This document shows positions 17,787 to 26,630 of a DNA stretch of 64,000 bases, in pieces; position 1 is the first letter of the stretch, and every line of letters begins with the position of its first letter. The DNA is taken from positions 227,555 to 291,554 of the forward strand of contig NZ_SEWF01000001.1 of the NCBI RefSeq assembly GCF_004168285.1, in the 5' to 3' direction. This DNA comes from Emticicia agri (lineage in GTDB: Bacteria > Bacteroidota > Bacteroidia > Cytophagales > Spirosomataceae). Below the pieces are notes generated by a model. That model was not told the origin of the DNA and did not search any database. It saw nothing but the letters and a program-made list of their open reading frames with translations. A program made the translations under genes and the position numbers.

Positions 17787-18392
17787 TTAAACCTCTAAAG
17801 GCTTCTTCTCAATCTTCAATTCATCTCTTACAAAACGTTCATAGAGTTCTTCTGCCTTTTGCCACGATGTTTCAATGTCATCATTCAATAAAATCACATC
17901 GAATCTGTTCTGAAACTCCATTTCAAATTTCATTTTATACAAGCGTCTCGAAATGCTGTCTTCACTATCTGTTCCCCTGTTTCTCAATCGCTTTTCTAAT
18001 TCTTCCATTGAAGGCACTTTTACATAAATAGCCAGTGCGTTATCACCAAAGTAATTCTTCAGATTCACGCCACCTTTTACATCCACATCAAAAATTACAT
18101 TTTTTCCTTCTGCCCATAGCCTTTCAATTTCCGACTTTAACGTTCCATAATAGGCTCCGGGATAAACCTCCTGCCACTCAATAAACTCCTCGTTGTCTAT
18201 TCTTTCTTTAAAATCGTGGATACTCAGAAAATAATAGTCTTTTCCGTTTTCTTCGTTACGACCACGTTTGTCACGGGTACAAGCCGAAATAGAAAATCCC
18301 AGATTTGCATTATATTTATTAAGCAGATGCTTAACGATGGTTGTTTTTCCCGAACCCGAGGGAGCGCAAAAAATAATGGCTTTACCTTTCAT
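17787..18392 (-). CDS. gmk: Guanylate kinase
   Basis: The enzyme phosphorylates GMP to GDP. The 201 residues begin [18 protein letters not shown] with the P-loop APSGSGKT. The GMP-binding segments [20 protein letters not shown] and [13 protein letters not shown], the Walker-B-like [14 protein letters not shown] and the lid RLRNRGTDS follow in order. The ATG at 18392 gives the normal N-terminus; a TTG-like upstream extension is rejected. The leader contains a terminator-shaped hairpin (18447-18480) between a good promoter (18491-18523) and the start codon, which suggests attenuation. Confidence 0.97.
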   Translation of the reverse strand: MKGKAIIFCAPSGSGKTTIVKHLLNKYNANLGFSISACTRDKRGRNEENGKDYYFLSIHDFKERIDNEEFIEWQEVYPGAYYGTLKSEIERLWAEGKNVIFDVDVKGGVNLKNYFGDNALAIYVKVPSMEELEKRLRNRGTDSEDSISRRLYKMKFEMEFQNRFDVILLNDDIETSWQKAEELYERFVRDELKIEKKPLEV

Positions 18393-18446
18393 TGAGAATG
18401 ATTTATAACCTTGCCTGAGCAAGGTGGGTAGCTACAATAACTTATT

Positions 18447-18480
18447 AAAAAAAGCCATCAAGTTTAAAAACCTGATGGCT
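18447..18480 (-). terminator. Intrinsic terminator in the gmk leader
   Basis: On the minus strand, arms AGCCATCA/TGATGGCT (18473-18480 with 18453-18460) are followed directly by seven T (18453-18447). It lies after the anti-sigma gene stop but also downstream of the likely gmk promoter. A second 7-bp hairpin (ACCTTGC/GCAAGGT, about 18408-18425) sits between it and the gmk ATG. Confidence 0.75.
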
Positions 18481-18490
18481 GAATATCTTG

Positions 18491-18523
18491 CAAAGATAGT
18501 GAAATCAACAACTAAACAACAAA
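18491..18523 (-). promoter_or_regulatory. Probable gmk promoter
   Basis: On the minus strand, TTTG (18523-18520), a 21-nt spacer and TATCTTTG (18498-18491) fit the Bacteroidota TTTG / TAnnTTTG consensus. It overlaps the last codons of the anti-sigma gene. Confidence 0.6.
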
Positions 18524-18804
18524 TGATACAGTTTTACTTCTGCCACTACAAACCCTAACAATACCAGTCCGAAACCAATTTTTGCTCTTATATCTACTAC
18601 TGTCGATTGTGGACAGCATTTTTTCTCCATTTTCACCTGAAGTGCATCTTTGATGCTTTTCTCCAGTTTATAACCCTCTATGCAAGGCAGGCAATCGTCC
18701 ATATGTAACTTAAAATGCTCTACCTCGGCGGCAGACGCCGATCCATCAAGTACAGCCTGTATCATCTGCATACACTTCTGATGATTTTCACACCTTTCTT
18801 TCAT
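18505..18804 (-). CDS. Zinc-finger anti-sigma factor
   Basis: The 99-residue protein has an anti-sigma ZAS-type motif H-x3-C-x2-C (HMDDCLPC, about residues 33-40) plus further N-terminal cysteines (CENHQKCMQ). One C-terminal TM helix (about 76-95) would anchor it in the inner membrane. It lies 140 bp downstream of an ECF sigma gene on the same strand and probably inhibits that factor. The CENHQKC segment and paired CC at about residues 62-63 could respond to redox or metal, but that is inference. Confidence 0.85.
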   Translation of the reverse strand: MKERCENHQKCMQMIQAVLDGSASAAEVEHFKLHMDDCLPCIEGYKLEKSIKDALQVKMEKKCCPQSTVVDIRAKIGFGLVLLGFVVAEVKLYHLLFSC

Positions 18805-18944
18805 TGGTATAATGTTTAGGGGACATTAATCTACTTCCCTCTCTATTAATGTTTGTTGTTAATGATGCCCCTGATTTTTCAACCACAAGCATATAGCGTT
18901 AGTAAAATATTTTCTATTTAAAAGTCTTATTAAGACCCATTAGC

Positions 18945-19556
18945 TTAATCCTGCTCTGCCATTTCATCGGTTTTATAACCCATTGATGAAGCATAGCTTT
19001 TCAGCTTCTCTTTCAACAAATTTCTTGCTCTGTGCAACCTCGACCGTACCGTTCCGATAGGGATATCCAATATCTTTGCCATTTCTTCGTAAGTGAATCC
19101 CTCAATATCACAAAGGATAATTACCGTACGAAAATCAACCGGCAAGCTGTTCAACGCATTGGCAACCTCATCGCCAATCATATCCTGAACAGTCTCCGTG
19201 CGCAAGTCGGTTGTTGCATCCATTTCGGCATCTTCTACCGAATTGTACGTAGTCTCAACGTCCTGATAATCAACCTTTGATGGTTCTTTACTTTTCTTGC
19301 GATAGTCGTTAATGAAACTGTTTTTCAAGATTCTAAACAACCATGCTTTGGCATTAGTTCCACGTTCAAATGAATTGATAAACCGAAATGCTTTCAGATA
19401 TGTATCCTGCACGAGGTCGTTGGCATCGTCTTCATCATTTGTTAAGCGAAAAGCAAAGTTATACATCGAGTCAATGTGTGGCATAAACTCCTTATCAAAG
19501 ACCGCATATTTTTCTTTTTCAGAATATCTCTCTATTTCTATTATTTCTTCTTCCAT
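18945..19556 (-). CDS. ECF-family RNA polymerase sigma factor
   Basis: The 203-residue protein has region 2 (about 25-95: FRLTNDEDDANDLVQDTYLKAFRF, WLFRILKNSFINDYRK), an acidic linker, and region 4 with the helix-turn-helix (about 135-190: LPVDFRTVIILCDIEGFTYEEMAKILDIPIGTVRSRLHRAR). Factors of this close type are conserved singletons in Bacteroidota and are usually called RpoE-like. The anti-sigma gene follows on the same strand. The targets cannot be read from the sequence. Confidence 0.93.
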   Translation of the reverse strand: MEEEIIEIERYSEKEKYAVFDKEFMPHIDSMYNFAFRLTNDEDDANDLVQDTYLKAFRFINSFERGTNAKAWLFRILKNSFINDYRKKSKEPSKVDYQDVETTYNSVEDAEMDATTDLRTETVQDMIGDEVANALNSLPVDFRTVIILCDIEGFTYEEMAKILDIPIGTVRSRLHRARNLLKEKLKSYASSMGYKTDEMAEQD

Positions 19557-19810
19557 AAGCGTGATTTGCTTTTTAAAAAACCTATAAAAAGGATTTTACA
19601 GGCATTGTAGTAGCTCAATTGTATAGTTCTCCATAATTTCGTAAAGTTACGAATTTTAGCAAGAAAAATATAATAATATTACCAGAAAACGAAAAATACT
19701 ATGGAAGGAAGAATTAGGTATACGAATGGAAAAATTTACACGAAATTCGCAATTGCTTAACAATTAAAAGCCCTGTTTAAAGAAATAATTATGATTTTCT
19801 TGTCTTATTA

Positions 19811-20698
19811 TCAAGCAACTACCTCTAACTTATAGCCCTTCCCATGAATACTCGTAATCCTGATGGATTCGTCTCCCTGTAGTTTTTTTCTGAGTTTAGA
19901 AACAAAAACATCTAAACTTCTGCCTACTACAAACACCCCTTCATCTTCCCAGACCTCCTTTAAAAGTCTGTCCCGCTCTATTACCTGATTCTGATTTGTT
20001 GCAAATATGCCCAGCAATTTTGCTTCTTTATCAGACAATTCCACCTGTTCTTGACCTTGTTTTAATAAAGCCCTATCCGGATAAAAAGCATACTTGCCGA
20101 TACCGATAGAAGGAGCATCTTCAATAGTTGGTTTAACAGGGTCAGGCTCACTTTTTTTCTTCAATAATTTTTTATTGAATAATGAAAAAAGTGTACCACC
20201 TGCCAGAACAAATCCGACAGCCCACCAGAGATTCATCGTGTTTGACGCCTGATACCCTCCTGTAAACTGAATCTGAATCCGGTAACGATCTTTGATTTGT
20301 GGCCTGCCCATACATGCCATCACATTACTGTTTTTGCTACGAATCTCGTAACCAAATACAATTTCAGGGCTAACGCAGTTATATACGTTTACCATGTAAT
20401 CGGGAGGGAGATTGGCTGAACTGAGCCGCTGATGAACAATTTTTACCAGACTATCAGGCACAAAGGCAAACTTGCTCTGAAATTCTAACTGAAAAGTGTT
20501 TTTATCAATCTTTTTTACAGGCAATACCCTCGAAGTAAAATCTCCGGCATGCTGTAACAATTGGTGCCCGATTTCACGCACCACCAACACAGTTCGTTTC
20601 TCTAAAAACTCCTGCGAGTCATCAACGCTAAGTGTTCCTGCCGAAAGCGCAATTGCTGAAAATACAGCGAGGCAAATGATATAAATTTTAGGTTTCAT
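19811..20698 (-). CDS. Membrane-anchored winged-helix transcriptional regulator
   Basis: The 295 residues combine a signal-like N-terminal helix (4-22), a periplasmic domain (about 24-155, with Cys108 and Cys129 possibly bonded), a TM helix (157-175), a short linker, and a C-terminal OmpR/PhoB-type winged helix (about 200-295: LSDKEAKLLGIFATN, VGRSLDVFVSKLRKKL, SIHGKGYKLE). It is thus a one-component sensor with the sensor domain N-terminal and the DNA-binding domain C-terminal, the reverse order of ToxR/CadC. A -7-like TAATTTTG lies at 20714-20707. It is divergent from a small secreted protein gene, its likely target. Confidence 0.88.
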   Translation of the reverse strand: MKPKIYIICLAVFSAIALSAGTLSVDDSQEFLEKRTVLVVREIGHQLLQHAGDFTSRVLPVKKIDKNTFQLEFQSKFAFVPDSLVKIVHQRLSSANLPPDYMVNVYNCVSPEIVFGYEIRSKNSNVMACMGRPQIKDRYRIQIQFTGGYQASNTMNLWWAVGFVLAGGTLFSLFNKKLLKKKSEPDPVKPTIEDAPSIGIGKYAFYPDRALLKQGQEQVELSDKEAKLLGIFATNQNQVIERDRLLKEVWEDEGVFVVGRSLDVFVSKLRKKLQGDESIRITSIHGKGYKLEVVA

Positions 20699-20837
20699 AT
20701 ATCTGACAAAATTATAGTAAAACTATCTTAAAATTACCAGAGTTACACGCAATTTACACTTTTTTACATTCATTTTACTTCTGCCCTTTTTGTCTCTTTT
20801 ACATTTGGCTCATCGTTCAATTTTAAAATCATAAACA

Positions 20838-21239
20838 ATGATGAAAAAACTTATCGCAGTCGCATTTTTCTGTTGTGCGTTCTCGCAAGTTGGTTTTAGC
20901 CAGCATATCTGTTCAGCCGCCTTTTTAGGCAATAAAATGGTGGTGGACAAGTACACCAATGAGGGTTACAAAAATGAAATTTCTTTGAATGCTACCGGAG
21001 AATTAACCGTGAATACCGTTGATTTATCTCCTACTGAAAGCAAAGCAGTAGATAAAATACCTTTCAAAGTGGCTATCAAGGAAAAAGATACCAAGACCAT
21101 CACGCTATTTTCAAGAGAAGATTTTATGAAAGTAGATGTACAGAAAGTACTATCGCAATGCAAAAAAGGCGACCAGATTGTATTGCTTACCTTAGACAAA
21201 CAATATGCGTTGCCACACAATGAAATTTTAGTTAAATAA
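20838..21239 (+). CDS. Small secreted protein of unknown function
   Basis: A 133-residue protein with a signal peptide (MMKKLIAVAFFCCAFSQVGFSQ). The mature part is about 111 residues and contains two cysteines (HICSAAF and LSQCKKGD), which could form a disulfide. I do not recognise the family. A TACATTTG -7-like element at 20800-20807 lies in the region shared with the divergent membrane-bound regulator, so the protein may be its target or its periplasmic partner. Confidence 0.7.
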   Translation: MMKKLIAVAFFCCAFSQVGFSQHICSAAFLGNKMVVDKYTNEGYKNEISLNATGELTVNTVDLSPTESKAVDKIPFKVAIKEKDTKTITLFSREDFMKVDVQKVLSQCKKGDQIVLLTLDKQYALPHNEILVK

Positions 21240-21244
21240 AAACC

Positions 21245-21278
21245 ATCCGCTTCAAACCTGAACAAATTTGAAGCGGAT
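21245..21278 (+). terminator. Hairpin between the small secreted protein and YceI genes
   Basis: A perfect 12-bp stem (21245-21256 with 21267-21278) and a 10-nt loop lie 6 bp after the stop codon. No T tract follows, so it may be a weak terminator or an RNA-stability hairpin. Confidence 0.55.
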
Positions 21279-21301
21279 ATGTGCTTAAACCTACATTATC
21301 A

Positions 21302-21910
21302 ATGAAAAAGCTATCTTTAATCTTATCTCTGCTTTCATTTACTGCATTTTCACAAGTAAAACCTGCGGCTGATATTACCTACGAGGTAATCAATAAAGAA
21401 AGTCAGCTAATCTGGCAGGATGTTCCATTTACAGGGAAGCCTCATGAAGGAACTATACAATTAACTTCTGGTACTTTGGTTACTTCCGCCGCCGGAAAAG
21501 CAAAAGGAGGCAAGTTTGTGCTAAACATGAAAAGCATCAATAGTGTTAATCCCAAAACCGGAGAAACTAATAAAGGTGTAGTAGAACATTTACACTCTGA
21601 TGATTTTTTCTCAACTATGCGCTTCCCAATTGCTACTTTTATTATCACAAAAATTATTCCTACTACTAAGCCTAATGAATATACTATTACAGGCAATCTG
21701 ACCTTGAAAAGTATCAGTAATGTGATTACTTTCCCTGCTATTATTAGTACAGATGGTACTCAATTAAAGGCACAGGCGACCGTTACAATTGACCGCACTT
21801 TGTGGGGCATCACGTATAAATCTTATAACTTTTTAGCCCAGATGAAAGACGATTTAATTCCGAATAATATTAAACTTACCATGACTTTGGTGTTTAATAA
21901 AAGCCTTTAA
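21302..21910 (+). CDS. YceI-family periplasmic lipid-binding protein
   Basis: The 202 residues start with a signal peptide (MKKLSLILSLLSFTAFSQ) and continue as a YceI lipocalin-like barrel. Recognisable parts are GTLVTSAAGKAKGGKFVLNM, HLHSDDFFSTMRFPIATFII, YTITGNLTLKSISNVITFPA and TIDRTLWGITYKS. YceI proteins bind polyisoprenoids or other amphipathic ligands. The ATG at 21302 was chosen because the signal peptide begins there. The next gene starts 7 bp downstream, so they are co-transcribed. Confidence 0.9.
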   Translation: MKKLSLILSLLSFTAFSQVKPAADITYEVINKESQLIWQDVPFTGKPHEGTIQLTSGTLVTSAAGKAKGGKFVLNMKSINSVNPKTGETNKGVVEHLHSDDFFSTMRFPIATFIITKIIPTTKPNEYTITGNLTLKSISNVITFPAIISTDGTQLKAQATVTIDRTLWGITYKSYNFLAQMKDDLIPNNIKLTMTLVFNKSL

Positions 21911-21917
21911 ATAGCAG

Positions 21918-23079
21918 ATGATGAAAAAGACACTTATCATTTTCTACTTTTTGCCACTCTTTAGCTTTGGTCAAATAAAGGAGTCATGGATAATGAAACC
22001 TAAAAACCAATGGCCACATATTGCCTTAGTAAACGATGTTACTTATAAAAATGGCAACAAATACGAAGACCCGACCATTACCTATGCTGCCAGTAGTTTT
22101 TTGTTAGATACCGGAACAGATACTCTGGCCATTACTGCCAAGCACATTATCTGGGTAGCAAGAAATAAAACTTCTGACAAAGTCTATATCAACGACCACC
22201 TGAAAATCTGGAAAATGTACCCTAAGCACCAGCCGGAGGATTCTGTTATTATCGACCGATTGATTAATGAAGATTTAACTGAGAAACTTTTTGATGGCCC
22301 TGAAAATGGCGTGCTTCAACGGGATTGGTTAGTATTTAGTACAAAGTACGTTTCGCCAAATATTCAGCCTGTTAAATTAAGAAATGAGCCTGTAAAAGTG
22401 GGCGATAAAGTCTATCTGAGGCAATCCTTACCGCTTTGATAACACATTAACCGCAGACGGATACATCAGTAAAAAAGCAGGAAATACACTCTTTGTAAAG
22501 TTTAATGACCCTGCTATAAGGAGATCTTTTTTGGGTGGAGCAAGTGGCTCACCAATCTTAGATGAAAATGGGCGGTTAATTGGCATTTTTTCTAACGGCC
22601 AATTAGATGTGAAAACAGGCGAACGCATTACCTACGTCAACTCTACTGACTATCTGAAAAAGGTATTAGCAGGAGTAAAACCACTTAATGTAAACAAAAA
22701 ACAAATAACTACTTACCTTGACTCTCTGATTCAGTCTGTGGGTGTGAAGAAAGCAATGGTTCGTTTTGAAAATTATATTAAGACAGAAAAAGCCTATGAG
22801 GCTTATGAACTGACCTATATCAATTATAATAACCTGATAAAAATCGGAGAGAAATTAACGAATGATAACAAGCCTAAAGATGCAGTAATTTATTTTGAAG
22901 CCTTGCTAAAGGCTTATCCTGAAAATCATTTAATAATTATTGCCTTAGCCAAAGCCTATCATGCCAATCAGCAAAAACAAAAAGCCATTAACTTACTGGA
23001 ACTAAATAAAGACAAAGTTGACCCTGATGTAAAAGGTGAAATAGAAAAGGTATTGAATGAAATAAAGAACAAACCGTAA
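21918..23079 (+). pseudogene. Trypsin-like serine protease with C-terminal TPR, frameshifted
   Basis: Frame one (21918-22439) has a signal peptide (FSFGQ), the catalytic His in AITAKHI and Asp in QRDWLVFS, then ends early in KVYLRQSLPL. The second frame resumes as GNPYRFDNTL and carries the catalytic Ser in GGASGSPIL, then a helical TPR-like tail (about 130 residues). A single missing base near 22418-22420 (AGGC for AGNGGC) explains both. The triad would be complete if repaired. It may be a real inactivation or a base-call error; a programmed shift is not supported by any slippery heptamer. Its genomic neighbours are YceI and an ABC permease. Confidence 0.82.
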
Positions 23080-23154
23080 ATAAAAGTAAAAACGTGTAAT
23101 GTTTGCCACACGTAGTCGTCTTTGCTTTGAACCTCTCAATTATCAATTACGACT

Positions 23155-25548
23155 ATGCTACAAAACTACTTTACCATTGCTTGGCGTAACCTTACCAAAA
23201 ACAAAAGTTATTCTTTTATTAATATCGGTGGCCTTGCCATAGGCATAGCAGTAGCCATACTGATAGCTTTTTGGATACATGACGAACTTACCTTTAATCA
23301 ATCGCATCAGAACTACGACCGTATCGGGCAGGTAATGCGTCATGATTGGTATAACGGAAGAAAAGAAACAGGTGGGCAATCAAGTCCTATGCCTTTAGGT
23401 AACAAACTCCGTGATGCTTATAAAGATGCTTTTACTCATGTAGTTATTTCAACAAATCCGGTAAATTATATTATAGCCAGCGCTGATAAAAAATTCACAC
23501 AAGCAGGTCGGTTCATGCAAGCCGGAGCACCTGAATTATTGACCTTACATATGCTTCAGGGTAGCCGGGCCGGGCTTCAGGAAATACATACAATTCTATT
23601 GTCTGAAACATTGGCAAAAAAACTCTTCGGCAATACAAATCCTATCAATAAAGTTGTAACCATTGATACGCAGGTTAATACTAAAGTAACGGGCGTCTAT
23701 CAGGATTTCCCTACTAATTCAGAATTCAGAGGTATCTCATACATTGCTCCTTTTGAGCTTTATCTTACTTTTAATGAATGGGCCAATGCTGCAAGAGACA
23801 ACTGGGGAGACAACTCTTTTCCGATTTATGTGCAAATTGCCCCTAATCAAACATTTGAACAGGTATCAGCAAAAATAAAAAATACGATGCTGCCTCACCT
23901 GAATGCAGAAAAAGCAAAACAAAAGCCCGAAGTCTTCTTGCATCCGATGGCAAAATGGCATTTGTATTCCAATTTTGAAAATGGCGTAAATATTACGAGT
24001 GAAGCGTTCAAATATATTATTTTCTATGCTACTATCGGCTTATTTGTGTTACTACTTGCCTGCATTAATTTCACCAATCTTTCTACTGCCCGCTCCGAAA
24101 AACGAGCCAAAGAAGTAGGTATCCGCAAAGCAATGGGTTCATTGCGTGCTCAATTAGCCATTCAATTTTTAAGCGAAACCCTATTGATTACAGGCTTTGC
24201 CCTTGTTTTAAGCGTTGGCCTGGTATTTCTTATTTTACCTTGGTTTAACAACGTAGCCGATAAAGAGATAGCCATTTTATGGGCGAAGCCCTTATTCTGG
24301 TTATTAAGTCTAACTTTTACCTTACTTACGGCTATATTGGCCGGACTTTACCCTGCATTTTATTTATCATCCTTACAACCAATCAAAACCTTAAAAGGGG
24401 TATTTCATGGAGGACGTGCTGCTTTAATATCCCGCAAATTATTGGTAGTAGTACAATTTACCATTTCTATCACGCTGATTATCGGCACAAGCATTGTTTA
24501 CCGACAATTACAAATGGCTAAAAATCGCCCTGTGGGTTATAATACTGAGGGTTTATTAAGCTTTCCAAAAAATGGTTTTCAAGGTAAAGAATCCGTATTG
24601 CGTAACGAACTGATAAGAAGCGGTGCAGTGGTGGAAGTAGCTGAATCAGGTAGCGAACTCACAAGTCAGGGGTCTAATAACACAGGTTTTGATTGGAAGG
24701 GAAAAACCACGGGCATGAAAGATGATTTTGGTACATTAAGAGTATCGTATGAATACGGTAAAACGGTAGGCTGGCAATTTATAGCCGGGCGGGATTTCTC
24801 CCGAAAATTTTCGAGTAATTCTTCAGGAATTATCGTGAACGAATCAGCCGTAAAACTGATGGGTTTACAAAATCCGGTGGGTGAGGTAGTTCGTTCAACA
24901 CATTGGCATAAAGGAAATTATGTTATTTTAGGTGTAGTAAAAGACATGGTGATGGCGTCTCCTTTTGAGAAAGTCCGTCCGGCTATTTTCTCCTTGCAGG
25001 GCAATAAACGATTTATCCTAATAAAAATTAACCCCCAAACCAGCACTCATCAGGCACTATCACAAATACAGGAAATTTTTAACAAAATAGCCCCTGCTGT
25101 ACCCTTTGAATATAAATTTATCAATGAAGAATATGCCCATAAGTTTGCCAACGAAGAACGAATTGGGAAATTAGCTTATTTCTTTTCTGTTTTAGCTATT
25201 CTCATTTCATGTCTCGGGTTATTTGGTTTGGCTTCATTCATGGCAGAACAACGTACTAAAGAAATTGGTATCAGAAAAGTATTGGGTGCATCAGTACTGA
25301 ACTTATTAGGCTTACTATCCAAAGATTTTGTCAGGTTAATTATTATTTCCTTTTTCATAGCTATTCCCATTGCCTATTTCTTTTTAGATAACTGGTTACA
25401 GAAATACGCCTATAGGACAGAACTTTCGTGGTGGATATTTGCACTGTCTGGTTTAGGAGCACTTGTGGTTACTTTACTGACTGTAAGCTATCAAAGCATC
25501 AAAGTGGCACTAAAGAATCCAGTGAAGAACTTAACCCCCAACCCCTAA
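23155..25548 (+). CDS. MacB/FtsX-type ABC transporter permease
   Basis: The protein has 797 residues with the same two-repeat layout as the 3673 protein: TM about 20-42, extracytoplasmic domain, three TM helices (about 285-420), second extracytoplasmic domain, three TM helices (about 675-785). KEVGIRKAMGS and TKEIGIRKVLGA precede the FtsX blocks. No ATPase is adjacent. The last residues NLTPNP and the TAA stop are encoded by the start of a 193-bp inverted-repeat element, so the native C-terminus (probably ending like the paralogue, LKNE) has been replaced. No sigma-54-type site is seen upstream, unlike the paralogue. Confidence 0.9.
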   Translation: MLQNYFTIAWRNLTKNKSYSFINIGGLAIGIAVAILIAFWIHDELTFNQSHQNYDRIGQVMRHDWYNGRKETGGQSSPMPLGNKLRDAYKDAFTHVVISTNPVNYIIASADKKFTQAGRFMQAGAPELLTLHMLQGSRAGLQEIHTILLSETLAKKLFGNTNPINKVVTIDTQVNTKVTGVYQDFPTNSEFRGISYIAPFELYLTFNEWANAARDNWGDNSFPIYVQIAPNQTFEQVSAKIKNTMLPHLNAEKAKQKPEVFLHPMAKWHLYSNFENGVNITSEAFKYIIFYATIGLFVLLLACINFTNLSTARSEKRAKEVGIRKAMGSLRAQLAIQFLSETLLITGFALVLSVGLVFLILPWFNNVADKEIAILWAKPLFWLLSLTFTLLTAILAGLYPAFYLSSLQPIKTLKGVFHGGRAALISRKLLVVVQFTISITLIIGTSIVYRQLQMAKNRPVGYNTEGLLSFPKNGFQGKESVLRNELIRSGAVVEVAESGSELTSQGSNNTGFDWKGKTTGMKDDFGTLRVSYEYGKTVGWQFIAGRDFSRKFSSNSSGIIVNESAVKLMGLQNPVGEVVRSTHWHKGNYVILGVVKDMVMASPFEKVRPAIFSLQGNKRFILIKINPQTSTHQALSQIQEIFNKIAPAVPFEYKFINEEYAHKFANEERIGKLAYFFSVLAILISCLGLFGLASFMAEQRTKEIGIRKVLGASVLNLLGLLSKDFVRLIIISFFIAIPIAYFFLDNWLQKYAYRTELSWWIFALSGLGALVVTLLTVSYQSIKVALKNPVKNLTPNP

Positions 25549-25734
25549 AGGGCAGGCTTGATTGGTTCTAAAAAAAGTGAACAGAAAAATGTAAAACAGA
25601 AAAACTGAAAAATGTAAAAGTTACTTTTTGCCAACTAATATTGCGTTTTTTTACGCTTTACTTTTACATTTTACATTTAAAATTTTGCGGTTTTTCGGTT
25701 AAAATTAGAACCAATCAAGCCTGCCCTTTAGGGG
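25542..25734. repeat. 193-bp palindromic element with 30-bp perfect terminal inverted repeats
   Basis: Arms 25542-25571 and 25705-25734 (CCCCTAAAGGGCAGGCTTGA ...) are perfect complements. The interior is A/T-rich and also partly self-complementary (GAAAAATGTAAAA with TTTTACATTT). The left arm overlaps the last two codons of the ABC permease. The following 25735-25815 contains a further CCCCCTTTAGGGG word, possibly from a related repeat. Confidence 0.85.
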
Positions 25735-25791
25735 AGTTGCTTACGCATGAGCAGAGTATTTTTTAAAGTCCCCCTTTAGGGGCGGTCCGCC

Positions 25792-25823
25792 GTTGCGGTT
25801 AGGGGCGTAATTCCATACCTTTG
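25792..25823 (+). promoter_or_regulatory. Promoter of the SDR gene
   Basis: GTTG (25792-25795), a 20-nt spacer and TACCTTTG (25816-25823) match the Bacteroidota consensus. The TTG at 25821 falls inside the -7 element, which supports the ATG at 25842 as start. Confidence 0.6.
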
Positions 25824-25841
25824 CCCAAAAAACACATACGC

Positions 25842-26630
25842 ATGAATCTGGATTTAACAGGCAAAACCGCATTGGTTTGCGGCAGTACACAAGGGATAGG
25901 CAAGGCAACGGCTATAGAATTAGCTTTATTAGGAGCCAATGTTACATTGATAGCACGCAACGAAGATAAATTGAAAGAGGTAGTAAAAGAACTACCCCGA
26001 AAGAAAAATCAGAAACATCGCTATCTGATAATTGATTTTTCTAAAACTGCGCAGATAAAACCTAAAATTGACCGATATTTAGCTAAATATCCCGAAGTAC
26101 ATATGCTAATTAATAATACAGGTGGTCCTTCGGGTGGTGCTATCATAGAAGCTGATGCTGCACAGTTTACTCAAACTTTTAATGAGCATGTAGTAGCCGC
26201 ACAATTGTTGACTCAAGCCGTAGTACCGAGCATGAAAAATGCAGGCTTTGGTCGGATTGTAAATATTACTTCAGTAGGCATGAAACAGCCGATTATTGGC
26301 TTAGGAGTCTCAAATACCATTCGTGGAGCAATGGGTAACTGGGCAAAATCGATGGCCAATGAATTGGGGAAATATGGCATTACTACCAACAACGTATTAC
26401 CCGGCTATACCACTACAGCACGGTTAGAAAAAATCAACGAAACCAGAGCCAAAGCAACTAATAAAAGTATTGAAGCCATTGAAAAAGACCTGCTGAAAGA
26501 TATTCCCATTGGCCGCTTTACGGCTCCCGAAGAAACAGGTGCAGTGATTGCGTTTTTATGTTCCCCTGCAGCAGGGTCGGTCAATGGCGTGAGTATTCCG
26601 GTTGACGGCGGCCGGACAAATGCCGTTTAG
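25842..26630 (+). CDS. Atypical short-chain dehydrogenase/reductase (FabG-like)
   Basis: The 262-residue protein has the Rossmann motif GSTQGIG in the normal place and NNTGG in place of NNAG. The Ser of the active site is present in VNITSVGM, but the usual Y-x3-K is replaced by SNTIRGA, so there is no catalytic Tyr in register. This is the pattern of the BKR-like SDR subgroup with an imperfect catalytic tetrad. It may bind NAD(P) and act on an unknown substrate, or use a different mechanism. The stop overlaps the convergent amine oxidase stop by 4 bp. Confidence 0.87.
   Translation: MNLDLTGKTALVCGSTQGIGKATAIELALLGANVTLIARNEDKLKEVVKELPRKKNQKHRYLIIDFSKTAQIKPKIDRYLAKYPEVHMLINNTGGPSGGAIIEADAAQFTQTFNEHVVAAQLLTQAVVPSMKNAGFGRIVNITSVGMKQPIIGLGVSNTIRGAMGNWAKSMANELGKYGITTNNVLPGYTTTARLEKINETRAKATNKSIEAIEKDLLKDIPIGRFTAPEETGAVIAFLCSPAAGSVNGVSIPVDGGRTNAV

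Noticed and set aside
22400..22440. Programmed ribosomal frameshift in the protease
   Set aside because: No slippery heptamer or downstream stimulator is visible at the junction; a simple missing base explains it better.
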